NCBI RefSeq assembly: GCF_000960975.1
Contig: NZ_CP010803.1
Coordinates: forward strand, 3,937,818-4,001,817
From: Martelella endophytica
GTDB lineage: Bacteria > Pseudomonadota > Alphaproteobacteria > Rhizobiales > Rhizobiaceae
DNA length: 64,000 nt
Reading direction: 5' to 3'
Shown here piece after piece: positions 32,145 through 40,966 of the stretch. The notes under the pieces are model-generated. The model had not been told where the DNA came from. It did no database searches and saw nothing but the letters and a program-made list of their open reading frames with translations. Every line of letters begins with the position of its first letter. Positions within the stretch are counted from its first letter, which is position 1. Both the position numbers and the translations under genes were made by a program.

Positions 32145-32861
32145 TTATTCCGCCGCGGGGCGCGACTGGAGTTTCTCGTCGATCTGGCGCGAAAGAATGG
32201 CGGAGAACTCATCCGCGAAACCTTCCATGCGACCAACGAGCTTGCCGGAATCGGCGGAGAACTTGTTGTAGGCGATAACCGCCGGAATAGCGGCGACAAG
32301 ACCGATCGCGGTGGCGAGGAGCGCTTCGGCGATACCCGGCGCCACGACGGCGAGATTGGTCGACTTCGAACCGGCAATCGCCTGGAACGAGGTCATAATG
32401 CCGACGACCGTGCCGAACAGGCCGATGAACGGCGCTGCGGAGCCCGTGCTGGCAAGGAAGCCGAGGCGGGCCTCGAGCGATTCCGATTCACGCTGGATGG
32501 CGACATCCATCGCCTTTTCGACGCGCATCTGCAGGCCGACCGGCGTACGTGCGCCGCGTTCGAAGGATTTCTTCCATTCGCGCATGGCGGAGACAAAGAC
32601 GGCGGCCATGCCGGTGGTCTTGCGCTCCGAAAGCGTGCTGTAGAGTTTTTCGAGCGAGGTGCCCGACCAGAACGCGTCCTCGAACTGATTGTAGGCGCGA
32701 CGTTCCTTGTTGTAGGCGATGATCTTCTCGATCACGATGGCCCAGGTCCACACCGAGGCTGCGATCAGCCCCAGCATGACGATCTTGACGATCAGACCCG
32801 CCTGCAAGAAGAGCGCCAGGAGGCCGACATCGGCCGTTGCTTCCAACCCAAGCTGTTCCAT
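32145..32861 (-). CDS. tolQ: Tol-Pal system proton channel subunit TolQ
   Basis: A 238-residue MotA/TolQ/ExbB family protein with three membrane helices (about residues 18-40, 138-160 and 172-195). It has the conserved GTVVGIMTSF and APGIAEALLATAIGLVAAIPAVIAYN segments. With TolR it forms the channel that powers TolA during outer membrane constriction. It starts the tolQRAB run, and the 298 bases upstream hold a possible regulatory site and a short ORF. Confidence 0.96.
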   Translation of the reverse strand: MEQLGLEATADVGLLALFLQAGLIVKIVMLGLIAASVWTWAIVIEKIIAYNKERRAYNQFEDAFWSGTSLEKLYSTLSERKTTGMAAVFVSAMREWKKSFERGARTPVGLQMRVEKAMDVAIQRESESLEARLGFLASTGSAAPFIGLFGTVVGIMTSFQAIAGSKSTNLAVVAPGIAEALLATAIGLVAAIPAVIAYNKFSADSGKLVGRMEGFADEFSAILSRQIDEKLQSRPAAE

Positions 32862-33043
32862 ATTTCGATAGTCCCTGAATACGAAGGCCCGGCAAGCCGG
32901 ACGGTACAGTTAGAGCCGCCTGCGAGACGCTTTTCGATTTGCAATGAGATTGAGGACGCCCATTTCTTCCCTCTGTTCCCCAAAAACGTGGTGAAAGGGA
33001 GGCAAAAACGCCCGAAATCCCGCTTGTCGCATAAAACACGACT

Positions 33044-33051
33044 ATGGTTAA
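33044..33051 (-). promoter_or_regulatory. Candidate CtrA half-site upstream of tolQ
   Basis: A perfect TTAACCAT on the minus strand, about 180 bases upstream of the tolQ ATG in the tolQ-ybgC gap. No convincing -35/-10 pair was identified nearby. Confidence 0.3.
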
Positions 33052-33086
33052 CGCCGGGTTACCACGACTGCCCCAAAGGGAGCTCC

Positions 33087-33146
33087 ATGACCCGAAAACG
33101 CCTGAAATCAAACGCGCGCAGGCTGCGGCGCAATTCCTTCACATAA
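33087..33146 (+). CDS. Possible 19-residue basic small ORF
   Basis: An ATG five bases after a strong GGGAG ribosome site opens a 19-codon frame ending in TAA. The product is rich in Arg and Lys (MTRKRLKSNARR near its start) and ends NSFT. It lies on the plus strand in the tolQ-ybgC gap, opposite to all neighbours. It could be a leader-like peptide or a chance frame. The ribosome-site quality is the only positive evidence. Confidence 0.25.
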   Translation: MTRKRLKSNARRLRRNSFT

Positions 33147-33159
33147 TACTCATGTTTTA

Positions 33160-33639
33160 TCAAGCCCCGCCGTCCGCTTCGTCCTGTCCGGGCATGAGCG
33201 TTGCGGCAAGTTCGTCGGGCATGCGCCGCGCCCGGCCATGACGGTTGATCATGACGACCGTCACCGTCGCCGTCGCCAACAGCACACCGTTGGCGAGGAT
33301 GGCCTGATCCAGCACCAGCCGCACACCGGTCGCCTTCTTCGTCGTCGTGGTGACCTCGATCACATCATCCATCCGGGCGGGCCGGATGAATTTCAGGTCC
33401 ATATGGTGGACGGCAAAGGCAAGGCCTTCCTCATCGATCGTGTGCAGTGCCCGCTGCTCGACGCCCAGACACCGCAGGAAATCCGTCCGCCCGCGCTCGA
33501 AAAAGTGGAGATAGCGGGCATGATAGACGAGGCCCGAGAAATCGGTGTCCTCGTAATAGATCCGCTGCCTGAGGTGGTGCGTGCCCTCCTCCAGCCAGCC
33601 GCTGAGAGGACTTGCGTCCCTGTCGTTGCTATCTGCCAT
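33160..33639 (-). CDS. ybgC: Tol-Pal-associated acyl-CoA thioesterase YbgC
   Basis: A 159-residue hotdog-fold thioesterase. The catalytic signature YYEDTDFSGLVYHARYLHFFERGR holds the active aspartate. The C-terminal region has MVMINRHGRARRMP. YbgC hydrolyses short acyl-CoA and acyl-ACP and is usually encoded just before tolQ, as here (298-base gap). I chose ATG 33639 with a GGAG site over the longer frame from 33738. Confidence 0.93.
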   Translation of the reverse strand: MADSNDRDASPLSGWLEEGTHHLRQRIYYEDTDFSGLVYHARYLHFFERGRTDFLRCLGVEQRALHTIDEEGLAFAVHHMDLKFIRPARMDDVIEVTTTTKKATGVRLVLDQAILANGVLLATATVTVVMINRHGRARRMPDELAATLMPGQDEADGGA

Positions 33640-33775
33640 CGATCGCTCCGGTTTGACGCCCTTCGGATACAGCAATGTGACAGCGGGGAAAAGGCCGAAG
33701 CCGATCCCCGGCCGAACGTGGGCAACCGACCTCCGCAAGACGAAAGGATAACGCCGTCTGGCCGAAATTCAAAGC

Positions 33776-34960
33776 TCAGAGAAAGGCCGGAGCGAAGACA
33801 TTGCCATAGCCCTCCTCGCGCAGCGTGCCGCGATGCATCAGGACGGCGCCGAGCCGACCGATCTCGTCCGAGCTCTTCGCAGCCGCCCCGTTGCCGGCCG
33901 TCAGCACGGCGATGCGCGGTGACGGCGAAAAGCCGATCATCGGATAGCCCGACGGCGAGAAGCTGGTGACACAGGTGCCGGTGGTCGTGCTCAGGACGCG
34001 GATTTTCGGCATCAGTGCGCAGAGGATGCGGGTGAGGTGCTCGCGAGTGGAGACGCGGCCTTCCGAACGAAACCAGGTGCGTATTGCCGCCTCGTCCGCA
34101 AGCGCCATGTCGTCCGGATCGCCGCCGATCTTGATGTAGTAGCGCCCGTCGGGATAGCGGATCGGCGGCAGAAGATAGATCCCGTGGGCGTCGACCTCCG
34201 GCCTGTAAATCAGGCTCGGCATGCCGTGGAGCGCTGCGGCCTCAGCCTCGGAGATCTCGAAAAACGCAACGGTGCGGGCATAGACGGTGAGCGCGATGCG
34301 CGCCGGCAGGAGATTTTCGTTGATGGTGAAGCCACCGGCGGCGACCAGCGCCGTGTCGGCGGTCAGGCTCTGGCCATCATCGGTTTCGACGCTGACCCGC
34401 CCGCCTCGCTCCGCGACCTTCGTCACGGCTGCGGCAATGACGCTCGCCCCCGCCCTTTCGGCAAGCAGCGATTGGGCCGCGACCAGCCGCCGCGGCGAGA
34501 TATGCCCGGCATTCGTCGTTTCATAGACGGCCTCCGTTTTCGGAGCGAAGGCAAAGCAGGGAAAGCGGGTTTCGGGCGCTTCAACGAGTTCGGCAGGAGC
34601 CTCGCAGGCGGCAGCGGCCGCCAGGATCGTCTCGAGATAGCGCCCCCTGGACCGCGCCGGCCCCGCAATCAGCGCTCCGGCCTCGGTGAAGAAGGTGACG
34701 CCGCTGTCGCGTTCGATGTCGCGGTAGCGGGCGATCGAACGATTTGCGAGACGGGCCCAGACGGGATCGCGATCGATGGTGCGGGTGATGCGCCCCTCGT
34801 CGTAGTGGCTGCCGAAAACACCTTCGTGGCTCGCCTTGTCCTCCGGCTCGCCGGGACCGACGACGGCAACCCCCTCCTGCATCCCGGCAAGATGGCGGGC
34901 GGCGGCCGATCCCATCAGTCCGCGACCGACGATGATCGTGCTGAAATGTTGTCGTGTCAT
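33776..34960 (-). CDS. FAD-dependent oxidoreductase, DAO/sarcosine oxidase-like
   Basis: A 394-residue flavoenzyme of the D-amino acid oxidase superfamily. The N-terminal dinucleotide fold has IIVGRGLMGSAAARHLA, where GxGxxG is intact but the usual GAG is GRG. The C-terminal ATP/FAD return motif is AVLTAGNGAAAKSSDEIGRL. The central region (PEVDAHGIYLLPPIRYPDGRYYIKIGGD) resembles monomeric sarcosine and N-methyl-amino acid oxidases. The substrate is unknown. No neighbour suggests a pathway. Confidence 0.8.
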   Translation of the reverse strand: MTRQHFSTIIVGRGLMGSAAARHLAGMQEGVAVVGPGEPEDKASHEGVFGSHYDEGRITRTIDRDPVWARLANRSIARYRDIERDSGVTFFTEAGALIAGPARSRGRYLETILAAAAACEAPAELVEAPETRFPCFAFAPKTEAVYETTNAGHISPRRLVAAQSLLAERAGASVIAAAVTKVAERGGRVSVETDDGQSLTADTALVAAGGFTINENLLPARIALTVYARTVAFFEISEAEAAALHGMPSLIYRPEVDAHGIYLLPPIRYPDGRYYIKIGGDPDDMALADEAAIRTWFRSEGRVSTREHLTRILCALMPKIRVLSTTTGTCVTSFSPSGYPMIGFSPSPRIAVLTAGNGAAAKSSDEIGRLGAVLMHRGTLREEGYGNVFAPAFL

Positions 34961-35047
34961 GCATGCGCCCCGGCCGACGTCTGTGCCGGAGCTTGTTGCC
35001 GAAGCGGCGGCATTGCAAGGTAAAGCTGACGCGGAGGCGCCGTTATC

Positions 35048-35701
35048 CTAACGCGAAGCGTCGTAGAGCACGAAGACGGTGTCGTGGAGGTCTTCCGGCG
35101 GGTCTTCGAGATTGGCCTCGTAAATCGGATCGATCGCATAATAGGTGAGAACGAAGCGTCCATCCTGAAGCGTCCAGCGCCCCCAGGAGGCCGCGTCGCC
35201 AAGGCCGCGCCACTTCTCGAACGTCGAGATGGTGTTGGTGTCGGGATCGAAACTCGGATTGATCAGAGTTGTATCGGCGCCAAAACCGGTGACGACCGGA
35301 TCGCGGGCGAGCTTCGTATTCGTATCGTCGTCCGCCGCATAGTCGACGGAAAAGGCCGGTGTTGCGAAGGTCACGAGTTCGCCCTGCTGCGGGAAGCCGT
35401 CTTCCGCGGCAAACACATAGGCCACGACGAGATTGTAGGCACCCGCATAACAGCCGATTTCGTAGAGCGTTCCCGCCTTCTGCACGGGCTTGCCCTCATA
35501 GTCCGTCTCGGACCAGTGCACGTCGTGCACGGTATCCTCGAGGCCCGGGAGACGCTCGGCGAGATCGGAATCGCAGATTTCCGGAAGCGCCGAGAACACG
35601 ATCCTGCGGGCCGCCTCAAGGCCGTCATCGGCAGCAAATGCCGGCGACGCAACCATGATGACTGAGGACAAAAGCAGGCCGAGGGCCACAGCGCGGGCCA
35701 T
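35048..35701 (-). CDS. Secreted DUF1176-like protein
   Basis: A 217-residue protein with a clear signal peptide (about residues 1-24, ending AFA/ADD). The C-terminal half has NPSFDPDTNTISTF, WRGLGDAASWGRW and DGRFVLTYYAID, matching the layout of DUF1176 proteins (NPxFDP, KGRGLGD, GRWxW). Two cysteines (CDSDLAE and IGCYAG) may form a disulfide. The start at 35701 follows the stop of the TerB-DnaJ gene by one base. Function unknown. Confidence 0.7.
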   Translation of the reverse strand: MARAVALGLLLSSVIMVASPAFAADDGLEAARRIVFSALPEICDSDLAERLPGLEDTVHDVHWSETDYEGKPVQKAGTLYEIGCYAGAYNLVVAYVFAAEDGFPQQGELVTFATPAFSVDYAADDDTNTKLARDPVVTGFGADTTLINPSFDPDTNTISTFEKWRGLGDAASWGRWTLQDGRFVLTYYAIDPIYEANLEDPPEDLHDTVFVLYDASR

Positions 35702-35702
35702 G

Positions 35703-36413
35703 TCAGGCAGCCTTGAGCTCGCGCTCGATCGCTTCATAGGCCGCGTTGATGCGCGCCATACGGTCGTTGGCGGCGGCGTGGAATTCCTTCGGAACGCCAC
35801 GGGCGATCAGCCTGTCGGGATGATTTTCGGCGACCAGCGCGCGGTAGCGGCTGCGGATGGTCTTGAAGTCGTCGCTGCGCGAAACGCCAAGCACGCCGTA
35901 GGGATCGCGCTCGCCGAGGTCCATATGGCGGGCGCAGATCGCGGTGAAGCGAGCCTCGCTGATGCCGAAGATTTCGGCAACGTGGGCGAGAAACTCGAGC
36001 TCCTTCTCATGAACAGTGCCATCGGCCTTGGCGATGTGGAACAGGCCGTCGATGACCTCTTCCAGCAGCGGGCAGCCCTCTTCGCCATCGGAGCACAGGT
36101 TCTTCAGCGTGCGCGCATAAGCCTCGTAGCCGGCGGTATCCTGACGGGCGAGGTTGTAGAGCCGTGCGACGTTGCGGCGTTCGCCTTCAGGAATCTCGAA
36201 GATCTCGTGGAAGGCGTTGACCTCCTCGAGCGTGACGAAACCATCCGCCTTCGCCATCTTGGCCGAAAGTGCAATCAGCGAAACCGAGAACGCCACCTGC
36301 CGGCGGGTCTCCGGATCGCCCTCGAAAAGCGTGCGCACAGCCTCCACCACGCCGGTCAGAACCGTGCCGGCGGATTGGCTGATGAAATTGACAAGCTTTT
36401 CCCAGAAAGACAT
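35703..36413 (-). CDS. TerB-like/J-domain co-chaperone (DjlA-like)
   Basis: A 236-residue protein with a TerB-like helical domain (about residues 35-150, acidic, with AKADGFVTLEEV and AKADGTVHEKEL repeats) and a C-terminal J domain (about 168-236, DPYGVLGVS). The J domain contains the essential HPD in AENHPDRL, so it should stimulate a DnaK ATPase. A membrane anchor like that of enteric DjlA is not obvious. It is followed one base later by the DUF1176-like gene and is divergent from ftsH. Confidence 0.88.
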   Translation of the reverse strand: MSFWEKLVNFISQSAGTVLTGVVEAVRTLFEGDPETRRQVAFSVSLIALSAKMAKADGFVTLEEVNAFHEIFEIPEGERRNVARLYNLARQDTAGYEAYARTLKNLCSDGEEGCPLLEEVIDGLFHIAKADGTVHEKELEFLAHVAEIFGISEARFTAICARHMDLGERDPYGVLGVSRSDDFKTIRSRYRALVAENHPDRLIARGVPKEFHAAANDRMARINAAYEAIERELKAA

Positions 36414-36665
36414 CGGACTCGCTCCTGACGGCGCAAACCGTCGTTCCTTGAAGACTCACCTTGAACAAAAATCATGGCGGTGGCAAGTCGAACCGCTCGG
36501 TTCAATTTCACATTTTTGCGAACCGCGCCACCCCCGTTCATCAGAAAAGTCGGCACGTCTCCGAGCGGTTGCAGGGCTTTTGCGATTGCCAGTTTCCGCC
36601 ACGCAACGCTATAGAAACTGCATCCTTTATCCCTCCTCAAGCGACGGGCGGCCCGGAGAAAGCCA

Positions 36666-38495
36666 ATGGAACGCAAGAATACCTTCAATATCGGCTATTT
36701 TCTGGTGGCCTTCCTGATTCTGATCGGTTTTCAGATGTGGTTTACGTCCCGCGACGTCGCCCAGATCAGCTATTCCGACATGATCAACTATATCGAGAAG
36801 GGTCAGGTTCTGTCGGTGGCGATCGCCGACAACACCATCGAAGGTCAGTTCAAGGACGAGGTCGACGGCAAGAAGTATTTCGTCACTTACCGCGTGCCAC
36901 AGGAACTTGCCGTCGATTTCGACAAGTACAAGGTGAATGTCACCGGCGTTCCGGACCACACGCTCCTGACCAAGATCCTGTCGTGGGTGCTGCCGGTCGT
37001 CATCTTCCTCGCGATCTGGGCCTGGTTCTTCCGCAAGTTCGCGGAAAAGCAGGGCATGGGCCTCGGCGGCATGATGAATGTCGGCAAGTCGAAGGCGAAG
37101 ATCTATGTCGAGCGCAAGACCGGCGTCACCTTTGACGACGTTGCCGGCGCCGACGAGGCCAAGACCGAGCTGCAGGAGGTCGTCTCCTTCCTCACCGACC
37201 GGGAGAAATACGGCCGCCTCGGCGCCCGCATTCCGAAGGGCCTGCTGCTCGTCGGCCCGCCCGGAACCGGTAAGACGCTGATCGCCAAGGCTGTCGCCGG
37301 TGAGGCTGGCGTCACCTTCTTCTCGATCTCCGGTTCCGAATTCGTCGAAATGTTCGTCGGCGTTGGTGCCGCCCGCGTGCGCGACCTGTTCCAGCAGGCC
37401 CGCGAACTGGCGCCCTGCATCATCTTCATCGATGAGCTCGACGCGCTGGGCCGCGCCCGCAATTCCTTCGGCATGGGCGGCAATGACGAGAAGGAGCAGA
37501 CGCTGAACCAGCTGCTGGTCGAGCTCGACGGCTTCGACCCTGCCGCCGGCATCGTCATCCTCGCCGCAACCAACCGCCCTGAAGTGCTCGACCCGGCGCT
37601 GACCCGTGCCGGCCGCTTCGACCGGCAGGTGGTGATGGACCGTCCCGACCGCGACGGCCGCGCCGCGATCCTGAAGGTCCACATGAACAAGGTGAAGCTC
37701 GACGACGACGTCGATGCCGACCAGATCGCGGCACTGACGCCGGGCTTCGCCGGCGCCGATCTCGCCAATCTGGTGAACGAAGCCGCAATCTTCGCCACCC
37801 GCCGCGATGGCGATAAGGTGAAGATGGAAGATTTTACCCAGGCCGTAGAACGCATCGTCGCCGGTTCCGAACGCCGCGGCCGGCTGCTGAACCCCGACGA
37901 GCGCGAACGCGTCGCCTTCCACGAAATGGGCCACGCGCTCGCGGCGGCGGCGCTTCCGAAGACCGATCCGGTGCACAAGATCTCGATCATCCCGCGCTCC
38001 ATCGGCGCGCTCGGCTACACGATGCAGCGGCCGACCGAGGATCGCTTCCTGATCACCGCCGGCGAACTGCGCGACCGGATGGTGGTGCTGCTCGCCGGCC
38101 GGGCGGCAGAGGACATCGTCTATGGCGAGATCAGTACCGGTGCGTCCGACGACCTCGCCCGCGTGACCGACATCGCCCGCCAATATGTGATGAGCTTCGG
38201 CATGGATCCCGATATCGGCCAGGCGGCGCTGGAGCAGAAGCGTGCCCAGTACCTGCCGGAAGCCCCCGGCATGGGCAGCGCAAAAAACTACTCCGACGTC
38301 ACCGCGCGCGAGATCGACATGGCCATCCGCAAGCTGATCGACGAGGCCTATGAGCGCGCAAAGGAAGTGCTGCAGCAGCGCCGCAAGGATCTTGATGACG
38401 GCGCCCGCATCCTGCTGGAAAAGGAAACCATCACCCCCGACGATTTCCCGCCGCTGACGCAGCAGCCGCTGGCGCAATCGCGGGTGCTTTCGTAA
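36666..38495 (+). CDS. ftsH: FtsH-family AAA+ zinc metalloprotease (probable paralog)
   Basis: A 609-residue membrane protease. Two N-terminal membrane helices (about residues 11-27 and 105-122) flank a periplasmic domain. The AAA+ module has Walker A GPPGTGKT (about 197-204), Walker [13 protein letters not shown], and the second-region [18 protein letters not shown]. The protease has HEMGH at about 419-423. The N terminus ([17 protein letters not shown]), the HEMGH form and the short C-terminal tail differ from the housekeeping rhizobial FtsH, which is usually linked to tilS and glmM, so I infer a second paralog. GGAG lies about eight bases before the ATG. Confidence 0.93.
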   Translation: MERKNTFNIGYFLVAFLILIGFQMWFTSRDVAQISYSDMINYIEKGQVLSVAIADNTIEGQFKDEVDGKKYFVTYRVPQELAVDFDKYKVNVTGVPDHTLLTKILSWVLPVVIFLAIWAWFFRKFAEKQGMGLGGMMNVGKSKAKIYVERKTGVTFDDVAGADEAKTELQEVVSFLTDREKYGRLGARIPKGLLLVGPPGTGKTLIAKAVAGEAGVTFFSISGSEFVEMFVGVGAARVRDLFQQARELAPCIIFIDELDALGRARNSFGMGGNDEKEQTLNQLLVELDGFDPAAGIVILAATNRPEVLDPALTRAGRFDRQVVMDRPDRDGRAAILKVHMNKVKLDDDVDADQIAALTPGFAGADLANLVNEAAIFATRRDGDKVKMEDFTQAVERIVAGSERRGRLLNPDERERVAFHEMGHALAAAALPKTDPVHKISIIPRSIGALGYTMQRPTEDRFLITAGELRDRMVVLLAGRAAEDIVYGEISTGASDDLARVTDIARQYVMSFGMDPDIGQAALEQKRAQYLPEAPGMGSAKNYSDVTAREIDMAIRKLIDEAYERAKEVLQQRRKDLDDGARILLEKETITPDDFPPLTQQPLAQSRVLS

Positions 38496-38526
38496 ATCGT
38501 GTAAAAAGGCTCCGCATAGCCCCCAA

Positions 38527-38554
38527 TCAATCTCCCCCTCGAGGGGGAGATTGA
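38527..38554. terminator. Perfect 28-bp palindrome, likely bidirectional terminator
   Basis: TCAATCTCCCCCTC (38527-38540) and its exact complement (38541-38554) lie between the convergent ftsH and DUF1489 genes. The position suggests a bidirectional terminator. The sequence type also resembles rhizobial intergenic palindromes such as the element at 5271-5421. No long T tract is present. Confidence 0.6.
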
Positions 38555-38578
38555 ATGCAGTGCTTCAGCTTCCTTCTT

Positions 38579-39013
38579 CTAAAGCAGCCCCAGCTCCGCG
38601 AGCTCCGCCCGCAACTCCTCCGGCATGTCGCCGCCGCCGTCGCCGAAATCGAGGTCGCGGGGGGCGTCTTCGGTCTTCAGGTAGCGCCAGCCCTGGAAAG
38701 GCTTGCGTGGCACCGGGACAGTGTCGATGACCTGCGGGGCGAGTATAAGATCGCAGCGCTCGATGCCCTCGTGGTCGGTGTGGTTGCCTATGTCGAGGAG
38801 CGCCTGACGGGCGCGAATCTGTCCGTTGATGACCCAGTAGAGCGAGCCGCCATCAAGGAGTTCATCGCGGCGCTTTGGCGTCATGCGGGTGGTGTGGGTG
38901 CTGTGCGGCTCGAGGCCGGCCGCGATCGCCGACATGGCGCGGGCGGCGACCCATTCGCGCAGATCGTCAATGCCGGTCGCGCCGACGCAGAGTTTGAGAA
39001 GATGGACGCTCAT
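38579..39013 (-). CDS. DUF1489 family protein
   Basis: A 144-residue cytoplasmic protein that matches the DUF1489 pattern: MSVHLLKLCVGA at the N terminus, THTTRMTPKRRDELLDGGSLYWV and IKG-like NGQIRARQ, then the aspartate-rich C terminus. The family is restricted largely to alphaproteobacteria and has no known function. An AAGGA ribosome site precedes ATG 39013. It is 53 bases downstream of sdaA on the same strand. Confidence 0.85.
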   Translation of the reverse strand: MSVHLLKLCVGATGIDDLREWVAARAMSAIAAGLEPHSTHTTRMTPKRRDELLDGGSLYWVINGQIRARQALLDIGNHTDHEGIERCDLILAPQVIDTVPVPRKPFQGWRYLKTEDAPRDLDFGDGGGDMPEELRAELAELGLL

Positions 39014-39066
39014 AATTCCTTCAAGACCCGGGGCCGGCTGTCGTCAAGACACAAACCGGCGGATGG

Positions 39067-40479
39067 TCAGCAATCCACGACATTGACGGCAAGGCCGCCG
39101 GTCGAGGTTTCCTTGTATTTCTCGTGCATGTCGCCACCGGTCTGACGCATGGTTTCGATGCAATTGTCGAGCGGCACGAAATGGGAACCGTCCCCTTTCA
39201 GCGCCAGCGAGGCGGCAGTGACCGCCTTGACGGCGCCAAGCGCATTGCGCTCGATGCAGGGCACCTGGACGAGGCCGGCGATCGGATCGCAGGTCATGCC
39301 GAGATGGTGCTCCAGCGCGATCTCGGCGGCGTTTTCAACCTGTTCCGGCGTGCCCCCCATCGCGGCGGCAAGCCCCGCCGCAGCCATTGCGGAAGCAGAC
39401 CCCACCTCGCCCTGACAGCCGACTTCGGCGCCGGAGATCGAGGCGTTCGACTTGATGATGCCGCCGATCGCCGCAGCGGTCAGCAGGAAATCGCGGATAG
39501 CCGCCTTGCCCATCGGTTTCTGGAACTCACGGAAATAGCGCAGCGTCGCCGGCACCACGCCCGCCGCCCCGTTGGTCGGCGCCGTGACGACGCGGCCGCC
39601 GGCGGCATTTTCCTCGTTGACCGCCATGGCGAAGACAGCGAGCCAGTCATTCGCCATCATCGGATCGAACTGGTTCGAGCGGCGTGCCTCCGACAACTTC
39701 TCATGGAGCTTGCCGGCACGACGCTTCACATTGAGGCCGCCGGGCAGCACGCCCTCCCCGTTCAGCCCGCGGTCGATGCAGCCGTCCATCGCGTCCCAAA
39801 GGCGATCGAGGCCTTCGTCGAGTTCGGTCCGCGACAGCCGCGTCTCCTCGTTCGCCCGCTTCATCGCGGCGATCGAGAGGCCGGAGCGGCCCGCCATGGC
39901 GAGCATTTCGGCGGCATTGCGGAAGGGAAAGGGAATGTCCTCGGCCGATTGCTCGCCGGCCGGGAAGTCCTTCTTTTCCTTCCAGGCCGCAAGCTCGGTA
40001 TCGCTCAGCACGAAGCCGCCGCCGATCGAATAATAGACCTGGCGCAGCAGCGTGTTGCCATTGGCATTGAGCGCGAGGAACACCATGCCGTTGGCATGCC
40101 CCGGCAGCGGCTCGCGCTTTTCGAAGATGACATCCTCGTCGCAGTCAAGACGATAGGATGGGTGGCCAGGCGGCGTGACCATGCCGGTCGCGCGGATGCC
40201 GGCAATGATATCGTCCATCGCGTCCGGATCGACCGTATCCGGCGCTTCACCGGCAAGGCCGAGGATGACGGCGCGGTCGGTGGCGTGGCCGAGGCCGGTA
40301 TAGGCGAGCGAGCCATGCAGACTGACGCGCAGGCGCGAGACGACGGCGCCGGCCGGTCGCGGCCAGTCATTGGAGGCAAGCAGATCCAGAAAGCGCAGGG
40401 CGGCCGACATCGGCCCCATGGTGTGGGAGCTCGACGGACCGACGCCGATCTTGAAAACCTCGAAAACCGATAGGAACAT
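39067..40479 (-). CDS. sdaA: L-serine ammonia-lyase (L-serine dehydratase)
   Basis: A 470-residue single-chain iron-sulfur enzyme converting L-serine to pyruvate and ammonia. The N-terminal beta domain has the FKIGVGPSSSHTMGP motif. The C-terminal domain has the substrate loop and the 4Fe-4S cysteines in GCQGEVGSASAMAAAG, MTCDPI and PCIERN, and a terminal cysteine (VVDC) that can act as the fourth ligand in this family. Length is normal. GGAGG precedes ATG 40479. Confidence 0.95.
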   Translation of the reverse strand: MFLSVFEVFKIGVGPSSSHTMGPMSAALRFLDLLASNDWPRPAGAVVSRLRVSLHGSLAYTGLGHATDRAVILGLAGEAPDTVDPDAMDDIIAGIRATGMVTPPGHPSYRLDCDEDVIFEKREPLPGHANGMVFLALNANGNTLLRQVYYSIGGGFVLSDTELAAWKEKKDFPAGEQSAEDIPFPFRNAAEMLAMAGRSGLSIAAMKRANEETRLSRTELDEGLDRLWDAMDGCIDRGLNGEGVLPGGLNVKRRAGKLHEKLSEARRSNQFDPMMANDWLAVFAMAVNEENAAGGRVVTAPTNGAAGVVPATLRYFREFQKPMGKAAIRDFLLTAAAIGGIIKSNASISGAEVGCQGEVGSASAMAAAGLAAAMGGTPEQVENAAEIALEHHLGMTCDPIAGLVQVPCIERNALGAVKAVTAASLALKGDGSHFVPLDNCIETMRQTGGDMHEKYKETSTGGLAVNVVDC

Positions 40480-40623
40480 CGCTTCGACCTCCGTTCAGTG
40501 TCTGAGACCAATAGCGGAACCGGGTTCGGTCCTCAACGTCGCGACCGACATTGATGCTCTTGGCTACGACACATCCGGCCATCGCAAGGTGAGATGTCAG
40601 CGACAAAGGCCAAAACGAAAACA

Positions 40624-40647
40624 ACGGCCCGCGGGAAGCAGGGCCGT
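40624..40647 (-). terminator. Terminator of the 33-residue membrane protein gene
   Basis: ACGGCCC (40624-40630) and GGGCCGT (40641-40647) form a 7-bp stem with a 10-base loop. Downstream on the minus strand is TTGTTTTCGTTTTGG. The plus-strand side also has CTTTTAAAAC, so it may work in both directions. Confidence 0.7.
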
Positions 40648-40673
40648 CGTCTTTTAAAACTCTATTGTGCTGA

Positions 40674-40775
40674 CTAGACAGCGACCATGAGATAGGCAAG
40701 TCCAAGAATAGCACCAAAGCCTACAACGGCACGCAGGGTTACACCCCAGCAGGATTTACGTGCGGTGTCTTCCAT
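40674..40775 (-). CDS. Small single-pass membrane protein (33 residues)
   Basis: A 34-codon frame starting at ATG 40775, four bases after a CGGAGTGG ribosome site. The product begins MEDTARKSCWG and continues as one hydrophobic helix (about residues 12-33, with VVGFGAILGLAYLM), so it is predicted to be an inner-membrane microprotein. A hairpin in its leader (40797-40823) and a terminator just downstream suggest a discrete transcript of about 200 bases. I do not recognise a family. Confidence 0.65.
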   Translation of the reverse strand: MEDTARKSCWGVTLRAVVGFGAILGLAYLMVAV

Positions 40776-40796
40776 ATCCACTCCGATTGTCTTATC

Positions 40797-40823
40797 CAGC
40801 GGGCGATGGGAGGATGCCCGCTG
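40797..40823 (-). promoter_or_regulatory. Leader hairpin with anti-Shine-Dalgarno loop
   Basis: CAGCGGGC and GCCCGCTG form a perfect 8-bp stem 21 bases upstream of the small membrane protein ATG. On the transcribed minus strand the 11-base loop reads ATCCTCCCATC, which contains CCTCCC, complementary to a GGGAGG ribosome site. It may control translation in cis. Confidence 0.45.
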
Positions 40824-40966
40824 ATGGTTACCGCTTTATTAAAACGTGATGGAAACCGCAATGGGGTTTTTGAAGAATTTGTGAAAATCATCGCTTGCCA
40901 TACCGGGCCACCGAGACCAAAGCTCCCTGCGAAAGCCGCGCAAAACCCGAAGCCAGAGCTGCTGCC

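Noticed and set aside
33776..34960. Considered as a glycine oxidase (ThiO) gene
   Set aside because: No thiamine gene is nearby and the sequence is closer in layout to sarcosine oxidase-like enzymes; the substrate was left open.
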